A stretch of 64,000 nucleotides of DNA from Ancylobacter koreensis (lineage in GTDB: Bacteria > Pseudomonadota > Alphaproteobacteria > Rhizobiales > Xanthobacteraceae): assembly GCF_023016525.1 (NCBI RefSeq), contig NZ_JALKCG010000001.1, forward strand, positions 496,001-560,000, read 5' to 3'. Positions 26,072-34,934 of the stretch are shown piece after piece. The notes below the pieces were generated by a model, which saw only the letters and a list, made by a program, of their open reading frames with translations, searched no databases and was not told where the DNA came from. The translations under genes and the position numbers were made by a program. Within the stretch, counting starts at the first letter, position 1. Each line of letters begins with the position of its first letter.

Positions 26072-29026
26072 TCAGTGCGCCTCGTCCCAGTTCTCCGCCG
26101 CGCGGGCGTCGACCTTCAGCGGCACCTTCAGCGCCACGGCGGGGAAGGGCGCCAGCTCCATCACCTCGCGCACCACGGGGATGGTGGCGGCGACCTCCTC
26201 GTCCGGCACCTCGAAGATCAGCTCGTCATGCACCTGCAGCAGCATGCGGGCGGAGAGCCTCGCCTTCTCCAGCGCCCCGTCCATGCGCGCCATGGCGCGG
26301 CGGATGATGTCGGCAGCCGAGCCCTGCAGCCGCGCATTGATCGCCGCGCGTTCGTTGAAGGCCCGGATCGAGGGGTTCTTGGCGTTGATATCAGGGTAGT
26401 GGCAGCGCCGGCCGAACAGCGTCTCCACATAGCCGTGCTCGCGCGCGAAGTTGCGCGTCTCGTCCATATAGGCGCGGATGCCGGGGAAGCGCTCGAAATA
26501 GCGCTTGATGTAGGCGCCCGCCTCCTCGCGCGGGATCGAGAGCTGGTTGGCGAGGCCGAAGGCCGAGATGCCGTAGATGATGCCGAAATTGATCGCCTTG
26601 GCGCGCCGGCGCACCTCGCCCGGCATGCCTTCGATCGGCACGCCGAACATCTCCGAGGCCGTCATGGCGTGGATGTCCAGCCCGTCCTGGAAGGCCTGGC
26701 GCAGCGAGGGCGTGTCGGCGATCTCGGCGAGCAGGCGCAGTTCGATCTGCGAATAGTCGGCCGAGATCAGCTTGTGCCCGCGCGCGGCGATGAACGCCTT
26801 GCGGATGCGCCGCCCCTCCTCGGTGCGCACCGGGATGTTCTGCAGGTTCGGCTCGGAGGAGGAGAGCCGGCCCGTCGTGGTGGCGGCCAGCGCGAAGGAG
26901 GTGTGCACGCGCCCGGTCTCGGGGTGCACATAGGTCGGGAGCGCATCGGCATAGGTCGATTTCAGCTTCTGGAGCTGGCGCCAGTCGAGGATGCGGCGGG
27001 GCAGCGCATGGCCCTGCTCGGCCAGCTCCTCCAGCACGTCGGCGCCGGTCGACCAGGCCCCCGTCGGTGTCTTGCGCCCGCCGGGGATCTGCATCTTGCC
27101 GAACAATATGTCGCCGAGCTGCTTGGGCGAGCCGGGGTTGAAGGTCTCGCCGGCCATTTCGGAGATTTCCGCCTCCAGACGGCCCATCCCTTGAGCGAAC
27201 TCGCCGGAGAGGCGCGAGAGCATCTGCCGGTCGATCATGATGCCGCGCGCTTCCATCCGCGCCAGCACGGCGACGAGCGGGCGCTCCAGCGTCTCGTAGA
27301 CATTGGTCTTGCCCTCCGCTGCGAGGCGGGGCTTGAGCACCTGCCACAGGCGCAGCGTGACGTCGGCATCCTCGGCGGCGTATTCGCTTGCCTTGTCGAT
27401 GGCGGCGCGGTCGAAGCAGATCTGCCCCTTGCCCTTGCCGCAGACCTCCTCGTACTTGATCGGCGTGTGGCCGAGCCAGCGCATGGAGAGCGGGTCCATG
27501 CCGTGCGGCGAGGCGCCCGCGTCCAGCACGTAGGAAATCAGCATCGTGTCGTCATAGGGCGCGACCTCGATGCCGAGCCGGCGGAACACCAGCCAGTCAT
27601 ATTTCAGGTTCTGCCCGATCTTCAGCACGGAAGCGTCTTCGAGCAGCGGCTTCAGCGCGGCCACCGCCTCATTGAGGGGGATCTGGTCCGGCAGCAACCC
27701 CTCGCTGAACAGGCCCTCGTCGCCGCCCTTGTGGGCGAGCGGCACGTAGCAGGCCTCGTTCGGCGCGGTGGCGAGCGAGAAGCCGACGATTTCCGCCTGC
27801 ATCGGGTCGAGGCCCGTCGTCTCGGTGTCGACCGCCACGATACCGAGGTCGATGGCGCGGGCGATCCATTCCCGCAGCCGCGCCGGCGTCGTCACGGTCT
27901 CGTAGCGCGAGCGGTCCACCGGGGTGGCGGTGGCGTGCGCGATGCGGGCCGCCGAGAGCGCCTGCGGGGTGAGCGCGGCCTCGCCGTCGGGCGTCGAATC
28001 GACGTCGCCCGGCGCGGCGGGCTGGCGGGTCTCGGGGTCGAGCCCGGCGGTCAGCAGCGCGGTCTCCTCGCCGCCCGCCTTCAGGCCCGGATCGGGCTCG
28101 ACGGCGGCGATGTCGATCTCATAGGCCTCGCCCACGCGGCGGGTCAGCGTGGTGAATTCCATCGCCTTGAGGAAGGCGACGAGGCGCTTTCCCTCGGGCT
28201 CCACCACCGCGATGTCGTCGAGCGGCACGTCGAGCGGCACGTCGCGCTTGAGCGTGACGAGCTGGCGCGACAGCCGGGCCTGATCGGCGAATTCGATCAG
28301 GTTCTCGCGCCGCTTGGTCTGCTTGATCTCCTCGGCGCGGGCGAGCAGCGTGTCGAGGTTGCCATACTCGGCCAGCAACTGGGCGGCGGTCTTGATGCCG
28401 ATGCCCGGCACGCCCGGCACGTTGTCCACGGAATCGCCGGCCAGCGACTGCACGTCGACCACCTTTTCAGGCGCGACGCCGAACTTCTCGAACACCTCCT
28501 CGGCGCCGATGGCGCGGTCCTTCATCGGGTCGTACATACGCACGAGGTCGTCGACGAGCTGCATCAGGTCCTTGTCGGAGGAGATGACGGTGACGCGCGC
28601 GCCCTTGGCCTTGGCCTGCTCGGCATAGGTGGCGATCAGGTCGTCGGCTTCGAAGCCGGCCTGCTCGACGCAGGCGAGGTCGAAGGCGCGCGTCGCCTCG
28701 CGGATCAGCGGGAACTGCGGGCGCAAATCCTCCGGCAGCTCCGGGCGCTGCGCCTTGTAGAGCGGGTAGATGTCCTTGCGGAAGGTCTGCTCGGACTTGT
28801 CGAACACCACGGCGAGATGGGTGGGCTTCGGCTCAAAACCCTGCGCACGCACGAGCTTCCACAGCATGTTGCAGAAACCGGCCACCGCGCCGACCGGCAG
28901 CTTGTCGGAGCTGCGGGTGAGCGGGGGCAGCGCGTGGTAGGCGCGGAAGATATAGGCCGAGCCGTCGATCAGGACGACATGGTCGCCGGCATCCACGGTG
29001 TCGTGATGGGGGTCGTTCGCGGGCAT
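26072..29026 (-). CDS. polA: DNA polymerase I
   Basis: A 984-residue three-domain enzyme for Okazaki maturation and repair. The N-terminal 5' nuclease begins VVLIDGSAYIFRAYHALPPL, and the helix-hairpin block includes VPGVPGIGIKTAAQLL. The 3'-5' exonuclease motif DTETTGLD (about residue 400) is intact, so proofreading is expected. Polymerase motifs A (DYSQIELRLLAEIA, near 757), B (RRRAKAINFGIIYGIS) and C (QVHDELIFEV, near 930) are complete. A linker of about 90 residues rich in Pro and Ala separates the first two domains. The start at 29026 gives MPANDPHHD; the extension to 29116 is low complexity. Confidence 0.96.
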   Translation of the reverse strand: MPANDPHHDTVDAGDHVVLIDGSAYIFRAYHALPPLTRSSDKLPVGAVAGFCNMLWKLVRAQGFEPKPTHLAVVFDKSEQTFRKDIYPLYKAQRPELPEDLRPQFPLIREATRAFDLACVEQAGFEADDLIATYAEQAKAKGARVTVISSDKDLMQLVDDLVRMYDPMKDRAIGAEEVFEKFGVAPEKVVDVQSLAGDSVDNVPGVPGIGIKTAAQLLAEYGNLDTLLARAEEIKQTKRRENLIEFADQARLSRQLVTLKRDVPLDVPLDDIAVVEPEGKRLVAFLKAMEFTTLTRRVGEAYEIDIAAVEPDPGLKAGGEETALLTAGLDPETRQPAAPGDVDSTPDGEAALTPQALSAARIAHATATPVDRSRYETVTTPARLREWIARAIDLGIVAVDTETTGLDPMQAEIVGFSLATAPNEACYVPLAHKGGDEGLFSEGLLPDQIPLNEAVAALKPLLEDASVLKIGQNLKYDWLVFRRLGIEVAPYDDTMLISYVLDAGASPHGMDPLSMRWLGHTPIKYEEVCGKGKGQICFDRAAIDKASEYAAEDADVTLRLWQVLKPRLAAEGKTNVYETLERPLVAVLARMEARGIMIDRQMLSRLSGEFAQGMGRLEAEISEMAGETFNPGSPKQLGDILFGKMQIPGGRKTPTGAWSTGADVLEELAEQGHALPRRILDWRQLQKLKSTYADALPTYVHPETGRVHTSFALAATTTGRLSSSEPNLQNIPVRTEEGRRIRKAFIAARGHKLISADYSQIELRLLAEIADTPSLRQAFQDGLDIHAMTASEMFGVPIEGMPGEVRRRAKAINFGIIYGISAFGLANQLSIPREEAGAYIKRYFERFPGIRAYMDETRNFAREHGYVETLFGRRCHYPDINAKNPSIRAFNERAAINARLQGSAADIIRRAMARMDGALEKARLSARMLLQVHDELIFEVPDEEVAATIPVVREVMELAPFPAVALKVPLKVDARAAENWDEAH

Positions 29027-29110
29027 TGCAGGCTCCGGTGAGGCGCGCACGATGCCCCCGGCGCCCGGCGGGGGCAAGGGGGCGGGAGCGGTCGGAGGCC
29101 CGTTGCGGGT

Positions 29111-29200
29111 CGTCATCCTGGCCGAGCGCAGCGAGAGCCGGGATCGTCCTCCAAACCGGCGTGGCGGTCCCGGATCGGCCTGCGGCCGTCCGGGATGACG
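29111..29200. repeat. Palindromic intergenic repeats, family B cluster
   Basis: Two related hairpin units lie back to back: one around CGTCATCCTGGCCGAGCGC and GAGAGCCGGGATCG, the other around GTCCCGGATCGGCCTGCGGCC and GTCCGGGATGACG. The second matches the element at 17715. Confidence 0.6.
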
Positions 29201-29256
29201 AACACGATGCGTGACGCCGCGCCCGTCCGGCGCTAGAGAGCCGGCAGGAAACCCCC

Positions 29257-30009
29257 ATGCCCCGCTACAAGCTCACCATCGAATATGACGGCACCCCCTT
29301 CATCGGCTGGCAGATCCAGGCGGCGGGGGAGAGCGTGCAGGGCGTGCTGGCGCGGGCGGTCACCGCCTTTTCCGGCGAGGAGGCCGCCGTGCACGGCGCC
29401 GGGCGGACGGATGCGGGCGTGCACGCCTCGGGCCAGGTTGCCCATGTCGAACTCTCCCGCGACTGGAAGCCCGACACGGTGCGCGACGCGATGAACGCGC
29501 ATCTGCGCCCGCACCCCGTCGCCGTGCTCTCCGCCGAGCGGGCAGCGGACGATTTCCACGCCCGGTTCTCGGCGACGGGGCGGCGCTATCTCTACCGCAT
29601 CATCGCCCGCCGGCCGGACCTCGTGCTGGAGCGCAACCGCGCCTGGCGGGTGCTGCGCCCGCTCGACGCCGCGGCGATGGCGGAAGGCGCCGCGCGGCTC
29701 GTCGGCCGGCACGACTTCACCACCTTCCGCGCCATAGGCTGCCAGGCCGCCTCGCCGGTGAAGACGCTGGACCGGCTGGAGGTCGAGCAGGTGCCGCTGG
29801 AAGGGCCCGGAATGGAGATTCGCGTGCATGCGCAGGCGCGGTCCTTCCTGCACCATCAGGTGCGCTCCATGGTCGGCACGCTGGTGAAGGTCGGCGAGGG
29901 CGCGTGGACGCCGGACGACGTGTCGGCCGCGCTGGAGGCCGCCGACCGCACGCGCTGCGGCCCGATGGCGCCCTCGGCCGGGCTCTATCTGGCGGAAGTC
30001 ACGTATTAG
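29257..30009 (+). CDS. truA: tRNA pseudouridine(38-40) synthase
   Basis: A 250-residue enzyme modifying positions 38-40 in the tRNA anticodon stem-loop. The N-terminus [16 protein letters not shown] and the catalytic motif [11 protein letters not shown] (Asp52) are present. [19 protein letters not shown] is the second conserved block. Its last 11 bases overlap the 3' end of the convergent Rid-family gene. Length matches the family. Confidence 0.95.
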   Translation: MPRYKLTIEYDGTPFIGWQIQAAGESVQGVLARAVTAFSGEEAAVHGAGRTDAGVHASGQVAHVELSRDWKPDTVRDAMNAHLRPHPVAVLSAERAADDFHARFSATGRRYLYRIIARRPDLVLERNRAWRVLRPLDAAAMAEGAARLVGRHDFTTFRAIGCQAASPVKTLDRLEVEQVPLEGPGMEIRVHAQARSFLHHQVRSMVGTLVKVGEGAWTPDDVSAALEAADRTRCGPMAPSAGLYLAEVTY

Positions 30010-30409
30010 GGACGACCGCCACCGCGTCGACCTCGACGAGATATTCCGGCTGGGCGAGCGCCTGCACGCCGAGCCATGTCGAACTCGGCGGGTTCTCGCG
30101 GCCGAAGGTCTCCACCAGCACCCGCCCGACGAGATCCGCCTCGGTGCCCGGCTCGAAGCCCGGCATGTAGAGGCGCAGCATCTGGATGTCGTCGGCATTG
30201 CCGCCGGCGGCTTCCACGGCGAGGATGACCTGCGCCAGCACCTGCCGAAGCTGCGCCTCGCGCCCGACGGCGCTCACCCGGCCCTCGGCGTCCCACGCCA
30301 CCTGCCCGGCCACGTGGACGATGGCGCCGGGTGGCGAGACGCTGACCTGCGAGAAGCCCCAGGGGCGGCTGTCGAAGAGTTGCGGCGGCTGAAGCGTGCG
30401 GCGCGGCAT
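29999..30409 (-). CDS. Rid family (YjgF/YER057c) protein without the catalytic arginine
   Basis: A 136-residue chorismate-mutase-like protein of the Rid superfamily ([50 protein letters not shown]). True RidA deaminates reactive enamines using an Arg in P-x-R-S-T. Here the site reads [10 protein letters not shown], so the Arg is replaced by Ser109. It therefore belongs to an Rid1-7-like subgroup with unclear activity. It starts 13 bp after the dihydroorotase-like gene and is probably co-transcribed with it, suggesting work on a ureido or enamine intermediate. Confidence 0.85.
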   Translation of the reverse strand: MPRRTLQPPQLFDSRPWGFSQVSVSPPGAIVHVAGQVAWDAEGRVSAVGREAQLRQVLAQVILAVEAAGGNADDIQMLRLYMPGFEPGTEADLVGRVLVETFGRENPPSSTWLGVQALAQPEYLVEVDAVAVVPNT

Positions 30410-30422
30410 GGCGGCACAGGCC

Positions 30423-31796
30423 CTAGCCCAGCCGCTCGAACAGCGTTGGCGTGCGGGTCGGCGCCGGGGCCTTAAGCGCGTCCATGAAACGCACCGGGGC
30501 GCCCTGCGCGGGCGTCGTCAGCTCGCCCTCCCACATCACCTTGCGGCCGCGCACCAAGGTTCCCACCGGCCAGCCCGTCACTTCCACCCCGTCATAGGGC
30601 GTCCAGCCGGCCTTGGAGGCGATCCATTCATTGCGGATGGTCTCGCGCCGCTTGAGGTCGACGACGGTGAAATCGGCGTCGTAGCCCACTGCGATGCGGC
30701 CCTTGGTGGCGATGTTGAAGATGCGGGCCGGCCCGGCGCTGGCGAGGTCGACGAAGCGCTCCAGCGTCAGCCGGCCGGCATTCACATGGTCGAGCATGGT
30801 GGGCACCAGCGTCTGCACGCCGGTCATGCCCGAGGGGCTGGCGGGATAGGTCTTGGCCTTCTCCTCCAGCGTGTGGGGGGCATGGTCGGAGCCGAGCACG
30901 TCGACCACGCCCTCGGCGAGGCCACGCCACAGCGCGTCGCGGTGGCGGGCGGCGCGCACCGGCGGGTTCATCTGCACCAGCGAGCCGAGCCGGCCGTACC
31001 AGCTCTCGTCCATGGTGAGGTGATGCGGCGTCACCTCCACCGTGGCGACGTCCTTCTGGGTGCGCAGATACTCGATCTCCTCCTGCGAGGTGATATGCAG
31101 CACGTGGACGCGCTTGCCCTCCTCGCGGGCGAGGTTGACGAGGCGGGTGGTGGCGGTGAGCGCGGCGACCTCGTCGCGCCAGACCGGGTGCGAGGAGGGG
31201 TCACCCTCCACGCGCAGGCCCTTGCGCTCGTCGAGGCGGGGCTCGTGCTCGCAATGGAACGAGGCGCGCCGGCGGATCACCTTGAGGATGGCGCGCACGC
31301 CTGGGTCGTCCGCTACCAGCAGCGAGCCGGTGGAGGAGCCGATGAACACCTTGATGCCGGCCGCGCCCGGCAGCATCTCCAGCTCCGGCAGGTCCTTCAC
31401 ATTCTCATGCGTGCCGCCGACGAAGAAGGCGAAGTCGCAATGCATGCGCCCGCTGGCGCGGCGCACCTTGTCGGCCAACGCGTCGCCCGAAGTGGTGAGC
31501 GGGTTGGTGTTGGGCATCTCGAACACGGCGGTGACGCCGCCCATGACCGCCGCGCGGGACCCCGATTCCAGGTCTTCCTTGTGCTCCAGGCCGGGCTCGC
31601 GGAAATGTACCTGCGTGTCGATCACGCCGGGCAGGATGTGCAGCCCGGTGCAGTCGATCGTCTCGCCGGCCTGTTCGGGCGCGAAGCTGCCGATGCCGGC
31701 GATGCGGCCCTCGCGCACGCCGACGTCGCGGGCGCCGATGCCGTCCTGGTTCACCACCGTGCCGCCCTTGAGGAGAAGATCGAACGTCTGCGCCAT
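30423..31796 (-). CDS. pyrC: Dihydroorotase-family amidohydrolase
   Basis: A 457-residue class I-type dihydroorotase/allantoinase-like enzyme. The N-terminal sandwich leads into LPGVIDTQVHFREPG. The metal motif D-x-H-x-H reads DTQVHF, so the first His is Gln62. The carbamylated-Lys block (GIKVFIGSSTG), CEHEPRLDE, HVLHITSQEE and the catalytic Asp in LGSDHAPHTLEEK are intact. The product could be the pyrimidine enzyme, converting carbamoyl-aspartate to dihydroorotate, or a related cyclic-amide hydrolase. The symbol is provisional because no other pyr gene is adjacent. It leads the two-gene operon with the Rid protein. Confidence 0.75.
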   Translation of the reverse strand: MAQTFDLLLKGGTVVNQDGIGARDVGVREGRIAGIGSFAPEQAGETIDCTGLHILPGVIDTQVHFREPGLEHKEDLESGSRAAVMGGVTAVFEMPNTNPLTTSGDALADKVRRASGRMHCDFAFFVGGTHENVKDLPELEMLPGAAGIKVFIGSSTGSLLVADDPGVRAILKVIRRRASFHCEHEPRLDERKGLRVEGDPSSHPVWRDEVAALTATTRLVNLAREEGKRVHVLHITSQEEIEYLRTQKDVATVEVTPHHLTMDESWYGRLGSLVQMNPPVRAARHRDALWRGLAEGVVDVLGSDHAPHTLEEKAKTYPASPSGMTGVQTLVPTMLDHVNAGRLTLERFVDLASAGPARIFNIATKGRIAVGYDADFTVVDLKRRETIRNEWIASKAGWTPYDGVEVTGWPVGTLVRGRKVMWEGELTTPAQGAPVRFMDALKAPAPTRTPTLFERLG

Positions 31797-31909
31797 GTGC
31801 TGTCCTCCGCCGGGTGGCTTTGCTCCGTTGCCCCGCTCTTACGCCATATGGGGCGGCAGGCAAGCGGGCAAAGCCGACGTCGAAAGCCGTTCTCGAAAGC
31901 CCCGCGCGT

Positions 31910-33127
31910 TCAGCCGACGCTCATCACCACCCGCACCGCCGTGCCGTGCCCCTGCGAGGGGGCGAGCTCGGCCTGCCCGCCGAGCTGGGCGGCGAGGCCC
32001 TGTATGATGCGCCAGCCGAGCCCGCGCGAGCGGCTGAGGTCGAGATCGGCCGGCAGGCCGCGCCCGTCATCGGCCACGGTGATCTCGTAGCGGCGCTCGC
32101 CGGCCGGGCGTACCGTCACCGCGATGGTGCCCGCCTGGCCGGGCCCAAAGGCGTGCTTGAGGGAATTCGTCACGATTTCGGCCACCAGCATGGAGAGGGT
32201 GGTGAGCTGCGTCACGTTCAGCGGCAGGTCGGGCGCCGAGACCGCGCAGGCGATGCCCTCCGCCCCCGAGGCCTCGACCAGATCGCTGCACAATTCGCTG
32301 AGATAGCCCTCGGTTGGCATGTCGAGCCGCTCGGGCGCATGCAACCGCCGGTGGATGCGGGCGATGGTGTCGAGCCGGTCGCGCGCCTCGTCGAGCGCGG
32401 CCACGGCGAGGGCCGGCTCGTTCTCCGCCTTGCGCTTCTGCAGCGTCAGCAGCGCGGCGACGAACTGCATGTTGTTGGCGACGCGGTGCTGCAGCTCCTG
32501 GAACATGGTGCGCTGGCACTCGTAGAGCCGGGCGGTCGTCTCCTTCTCCGCCCGCAGCCGGTCGGCCGCGCTGAAGGTGAAGTGGATCAGCACGATGTCG
32601 ATCGCCGCGATGGCCACGAAGAAGGCGAGCGCCAGCAGGGCCTGCCCGGTCAGCCGCATGCCGGAGGCCGGGCCGATGAAGAAATACCACGCGGCGGCGG
32701 TGGACAGCACCGCGCAGGTGATGCCGGGCCGCAGCCCGCAGAAGAAGGTGGAGAGGATCACCACCGGAAAGAAGGTGAGGAAGGGAAAGCCCGGGGGCAG
32801 CACCTCGTCGACCGCGAAGCGCAGGGCGAGCGCGGCGGCGAACATCGCCACCCCCACCGCATCGGCCAGCCAGGGGTGCCGGCGCAGCGGCTCGGCCGCC
32901 TGCACCAGCCGCCAGAAGGAGAGGCCGCCGAGCGCCTTGTCGCCGCCGGTGGGGGAGGGATCGCCCGAGGCGGCGTATGCCGGCCGGCCGGCGTCCGCAG
33001 GCTCGCGCGCAGCGCGCCCGGGGGCGGCCGGGGGGCCCGCCTGTGCCGAAGGCTCAGCCATGGAAGGCGATGGGTGCGGGCGTGGCAGGCCGGACGGGGT
33101 TTCCTCGCGCATCCGTGGCGGTCGCAT
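31910..33127 (-). CDS. Membrane sensor histidine kinase (DUF4118 + HisKA_2)
   Basis: A 405-residue protein. An N-terminal Pro-rich cytoplasmic tail (1-65) precedes about four TM helices (90-185, DUF4118-like, including FPFLTFFPVVILSTFFCGLRPG). The dimerisation box ELQHRVANNMQFVAALLTLQ carries the phospho-acceptor His of the HisKA_2/HWE group. The ATP domain has an N-box (LVAEIVTNSLKHAFG) and a G-box (VADDGRGLPADLDLSRSRGLG). Such kinases usually signal to single-domain or PhyR-type response regulators; none is adjacent. It is divergent from a Crp/Fnr gene with a 138-bp shared control region. The exact start within the Pro-rich tail is uncertain. Confidence 0.88.
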   Translation of the reverse strand: MRPPRMREETPSGLPRPHPSPSMAEPSAQAGPPAAPGRAAREPADAGRPAYAASGDPSPTGGDKALGGLSFWRLVQAAEPLRRHPWLADAVGVAMFAAALALRFAVDEVLPPGFPFLTFFPVVILSTFFCGLRPGITCAVLSTAAAWYFFIGPASGMRLTGQALLALAFFVAIAAIDIVLIHFTFSAADRLRAEKETTARLYECQRTMFQELQHRVANNMQFVAALLTLQKRKAENEPALAVAALDEARDRLDTIARIHRRLHAPERLDMPTEGYLSELCSDLVEASGAEGIACAVSAPDLPLNVTQLTTLSMLVAEIVTNSLKHAFGPGQAGTIAVTVRPAGERRYEITVADDGRGLPADLDLSRSRGLGWRIIQGLAAQLGGQAELAPSQGHGTAVRVVMSVG

Positions 33128-33265
33128 CCGTCACACCAACTCCTGGCCGCCGCGGCTCACACCATTGTGAGTGTGCCCTGTTGTAGGCAAACCGTCACGT
33201 CCGTTCTGTCCGCTTGTGAACATTTGGCCGCCTGCCGCGTTGCCTGCCGGGAAAGGGAGGATGCG

Positions 33266-34084
33266 ATGGGTTTCGAGGGCGGTGGAGAGCGCGAGCAGAC
33301 GGGCGTTGACGAGGAGACCTCGTCGGGCGGCAACAACCTTCTCGGCGCCTTGCGCCCCGCCGATTTCGGCCTCCTGCGCGCGCATCTGCGGCGCACCGAC
33401 CGTGCCGCCGGATCGGTGCTCTACGAGCCCGGCGACGATGTGCGCCACGTCTATTTCCCCTGCGGGCAGGCGCTGGTCTCCTTCATGGTCCCGCTCGACG
33501 ACGGGCGGCAGGTCGAGATCACCACCATCGGCCGCGAGGGCGCGGTGGGCGGCATCGTCAGCCAGGGCCGGCTGCCCGCCTTCGCCCGCGCCGTGGTGCA
33601 GGTGAGCGGGCCGCTCCTGCGGCTCGAATGCGCCGAACTCGACCGCGCCAAGGCGGCCTCGCCGCCTTTGCGCAACCTGTTCGCCCGCTATGCGGACTGC
33701 CTGCTGGCGCAGGTGTTCCAGTCGGTCGCCTGCAACGCCATCCACGACATCGAGCAGCGCACCGCCAAATGGTTGATCGCCGCAAGGGAGCGCACCGGCG
33801 AGCAGGACCTGCGGCTCACCCAGGAGCAGCTTGCCGGCATGATGGGCGTGGGACGCTCCTATATCAGCCGGGTCATCCGCCAGATGCAGCAGGCAGGCGC
33901 CATCGAGCCGCACCGGGGCCGGCTGCGCATCGCGGATGGCGAGAAGCTGGGTGCGATGAGCTGCAGCTGCCACCAATCCGTGCGGCGCCACTACGACGAC
34001 GTACTCGCCGGCGTCTATCCCAATGGCAACGAGGTGGTCGGCCACGGCGCCATCGTCACCAACGGCCCGTATTTCCGTCCCTGA
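33266..34084 (+). CDS. Crp/Fnr family transcriptional regulator
   Basis: A 272-residue protein with an N-terminal cyclic-nucleotide-type beta barrel (GSVLYEPGDDVRHVYFPCGQ) and a C-terminal winged helix (LRLTQEQLAGMMGVGRSYIS, RVIRQMQQAGAI). The four N-terminal cysteines of an Fe-S Fnr are absent, so oxygen sensing through a cluster is unlikely. The tail MSCSCHQSVRRHYDDVL has a Cys-x-Cys-His that is common in this subgroup. ATG 33266 has a GGGAGG site at 33255-33260; the frame extends far upstream as a chance ORF. It is divergent from the histidine kinase. Confidence 0.9.
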   Translation: MGFEGGGEREQTGVDEETSSGGNNLLGALRPADFGLLRAHLRRTDRAAGSVLYEPGDDVRHVYFPCGQALVSFMVPLDDGRQVEITTIGREGAVGGIVSQGRLPAFARAVVQVSGPLLRLECAELDRAKAASPPLRNLFARYADCLLAQVFQSVACNAIHDIEQRTAKWLIAARERTGEQDLRLTQEQLAGMMGVGRSYISRVIRQMQQAGAIEPHRGRLRIADGEKLGAMSCSCHQSVRRHYDDVLAGVYPNGNEVVGHGAIVTNGPYFRP

Positions 34085-34102
34085 CGGCCCAAGCGCCGTC
34101 AG
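34081..34102. terminator. Bidirectional hairpin between Crp/Fnr and MarC genes
   Basis: CTGACGGC (34081-34088) pairs with GCCGTCAG (34095-34102) around CCAAGC. It overlaps both stop codons of the convergent genes. No long T run is present. Confidence 0.5.
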
Positions 34103-34731
34103 ACGAGCCCCGGAAACAGCGAACGCAGGCTCGCCACCAGCATCTCCATGGCGATGGCGGCCAGCACCATGCCCATCAGGCGCTTGGTGACGCTCATCAC
34201 CGTGGGCGAGAGGATGCGGGAGATGAAGGGGGCGCCGATCAGCGTGACGGCGAGCAGCGCCAGGAAGGCGGCCATGCCGGCGCCGAGGGCGAGATAGCCG
34301 CCGGTGCCGGACGCGTCGTGGGAATAGACGATCAGCGCCGAGATGGTGCCGGGCCCGAGCAGGATCGGGATCGCCATCGGGTAGAAGGCGACGTTGCTCG
34401 CGTTGTTGAAGCCGGCCTTCTCCTCGCCCGAGCCGCCATGCGTCGCGCTCTCCCCGCCATGCAGCATGGACAGCGCGATCAGCAGCACGATCAGCCCGCC
34501 GGCGAGGCGGAAATGATCCACGTCGAGGCCGAAGAAGGCGAGGATGGCGCTGCCGGCCACCGCCGACACGAAGCAGCCGACCGACACGGTGGCGACGACG
34601 AGCACGCCGGTGCGGCGCTGCTCCTGCTGGCTCATGCCGGAAGTCAGCGACAGGAAGATCGGCAGGTTGGCGATCGGGTTCATGATCGCGAACAGGGCGG
34701 CGAACACCTTGGCGGCGAAGGCGAAATCCAT
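34099..34731 (-). CDS. MarC family integral membrane protein
   Basis: A 210-residue protein with six hydrophobic segments. It starts MDFAFAAKVFAALFAIMNPIANLPIFLSL, a typical MarC opening with NPIANLPIFL, and has the repeat-related AIPILLGPGTISALIVYS. MarC proteins are inner-membrane proteins, annotated by homology as NAAT-type transporters, but the transported substrate is not established. It is transcribed alone and is convergent with the Crp/Fnr gene. Confidence 0.88.
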   Translation of the reverse strand: MDFAFAAKVFAALFAIMNPIANLPIFLSLTSGMSQQEQRRTGVLVVATVSVGCFVSAVAGSAILAFFGLDVDHFRLAGGLIVLLIALSMLHGGESATHGGSGEEKAGFNNASNVAFYPMAIPILLGPGTISALIVYSHDASGTGGYLALGAGMAAFLALLAVTLIGAPFISRILSPTVMSVTKRLMGMVLAAIAMEMLVASLRSLFPGLV

Positions 34732-34934
34732 TCCGGTGCGGTCTCCCTCTCGGCGCGACGGCTCCCCTGTCCGCTCCGCCGCCCCGTTGTAGCAGGAACC
34801 GCGCCGCCGGGAACCGTGGCCGCCGACCGCAGGCCGGGAACGCCGCGCGCCGCCGCCTGCGCAGGGCGCGCCTGCATGCCATGTCCGCCCGTGCGGGCCT
34901 TGTGCGGCGCGCGCAGGCGTGGCAAGCCCCGGCT

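Noticed and set aside
26075-29041. 988-codon plus-strand frame across polA
   Set aside because: It is antisense to a complete DNA polymerase I with all motifs on the minus strand; its translation is low-complexity and has no family features.
31814-33265. N-terminal extension of the Crp/Fnr frame over the histidine kinase
   Set aside because: ATG 33266 has a strong ribosome binding site and starts the conserved protein; the upstream part is antisense to the kinase.
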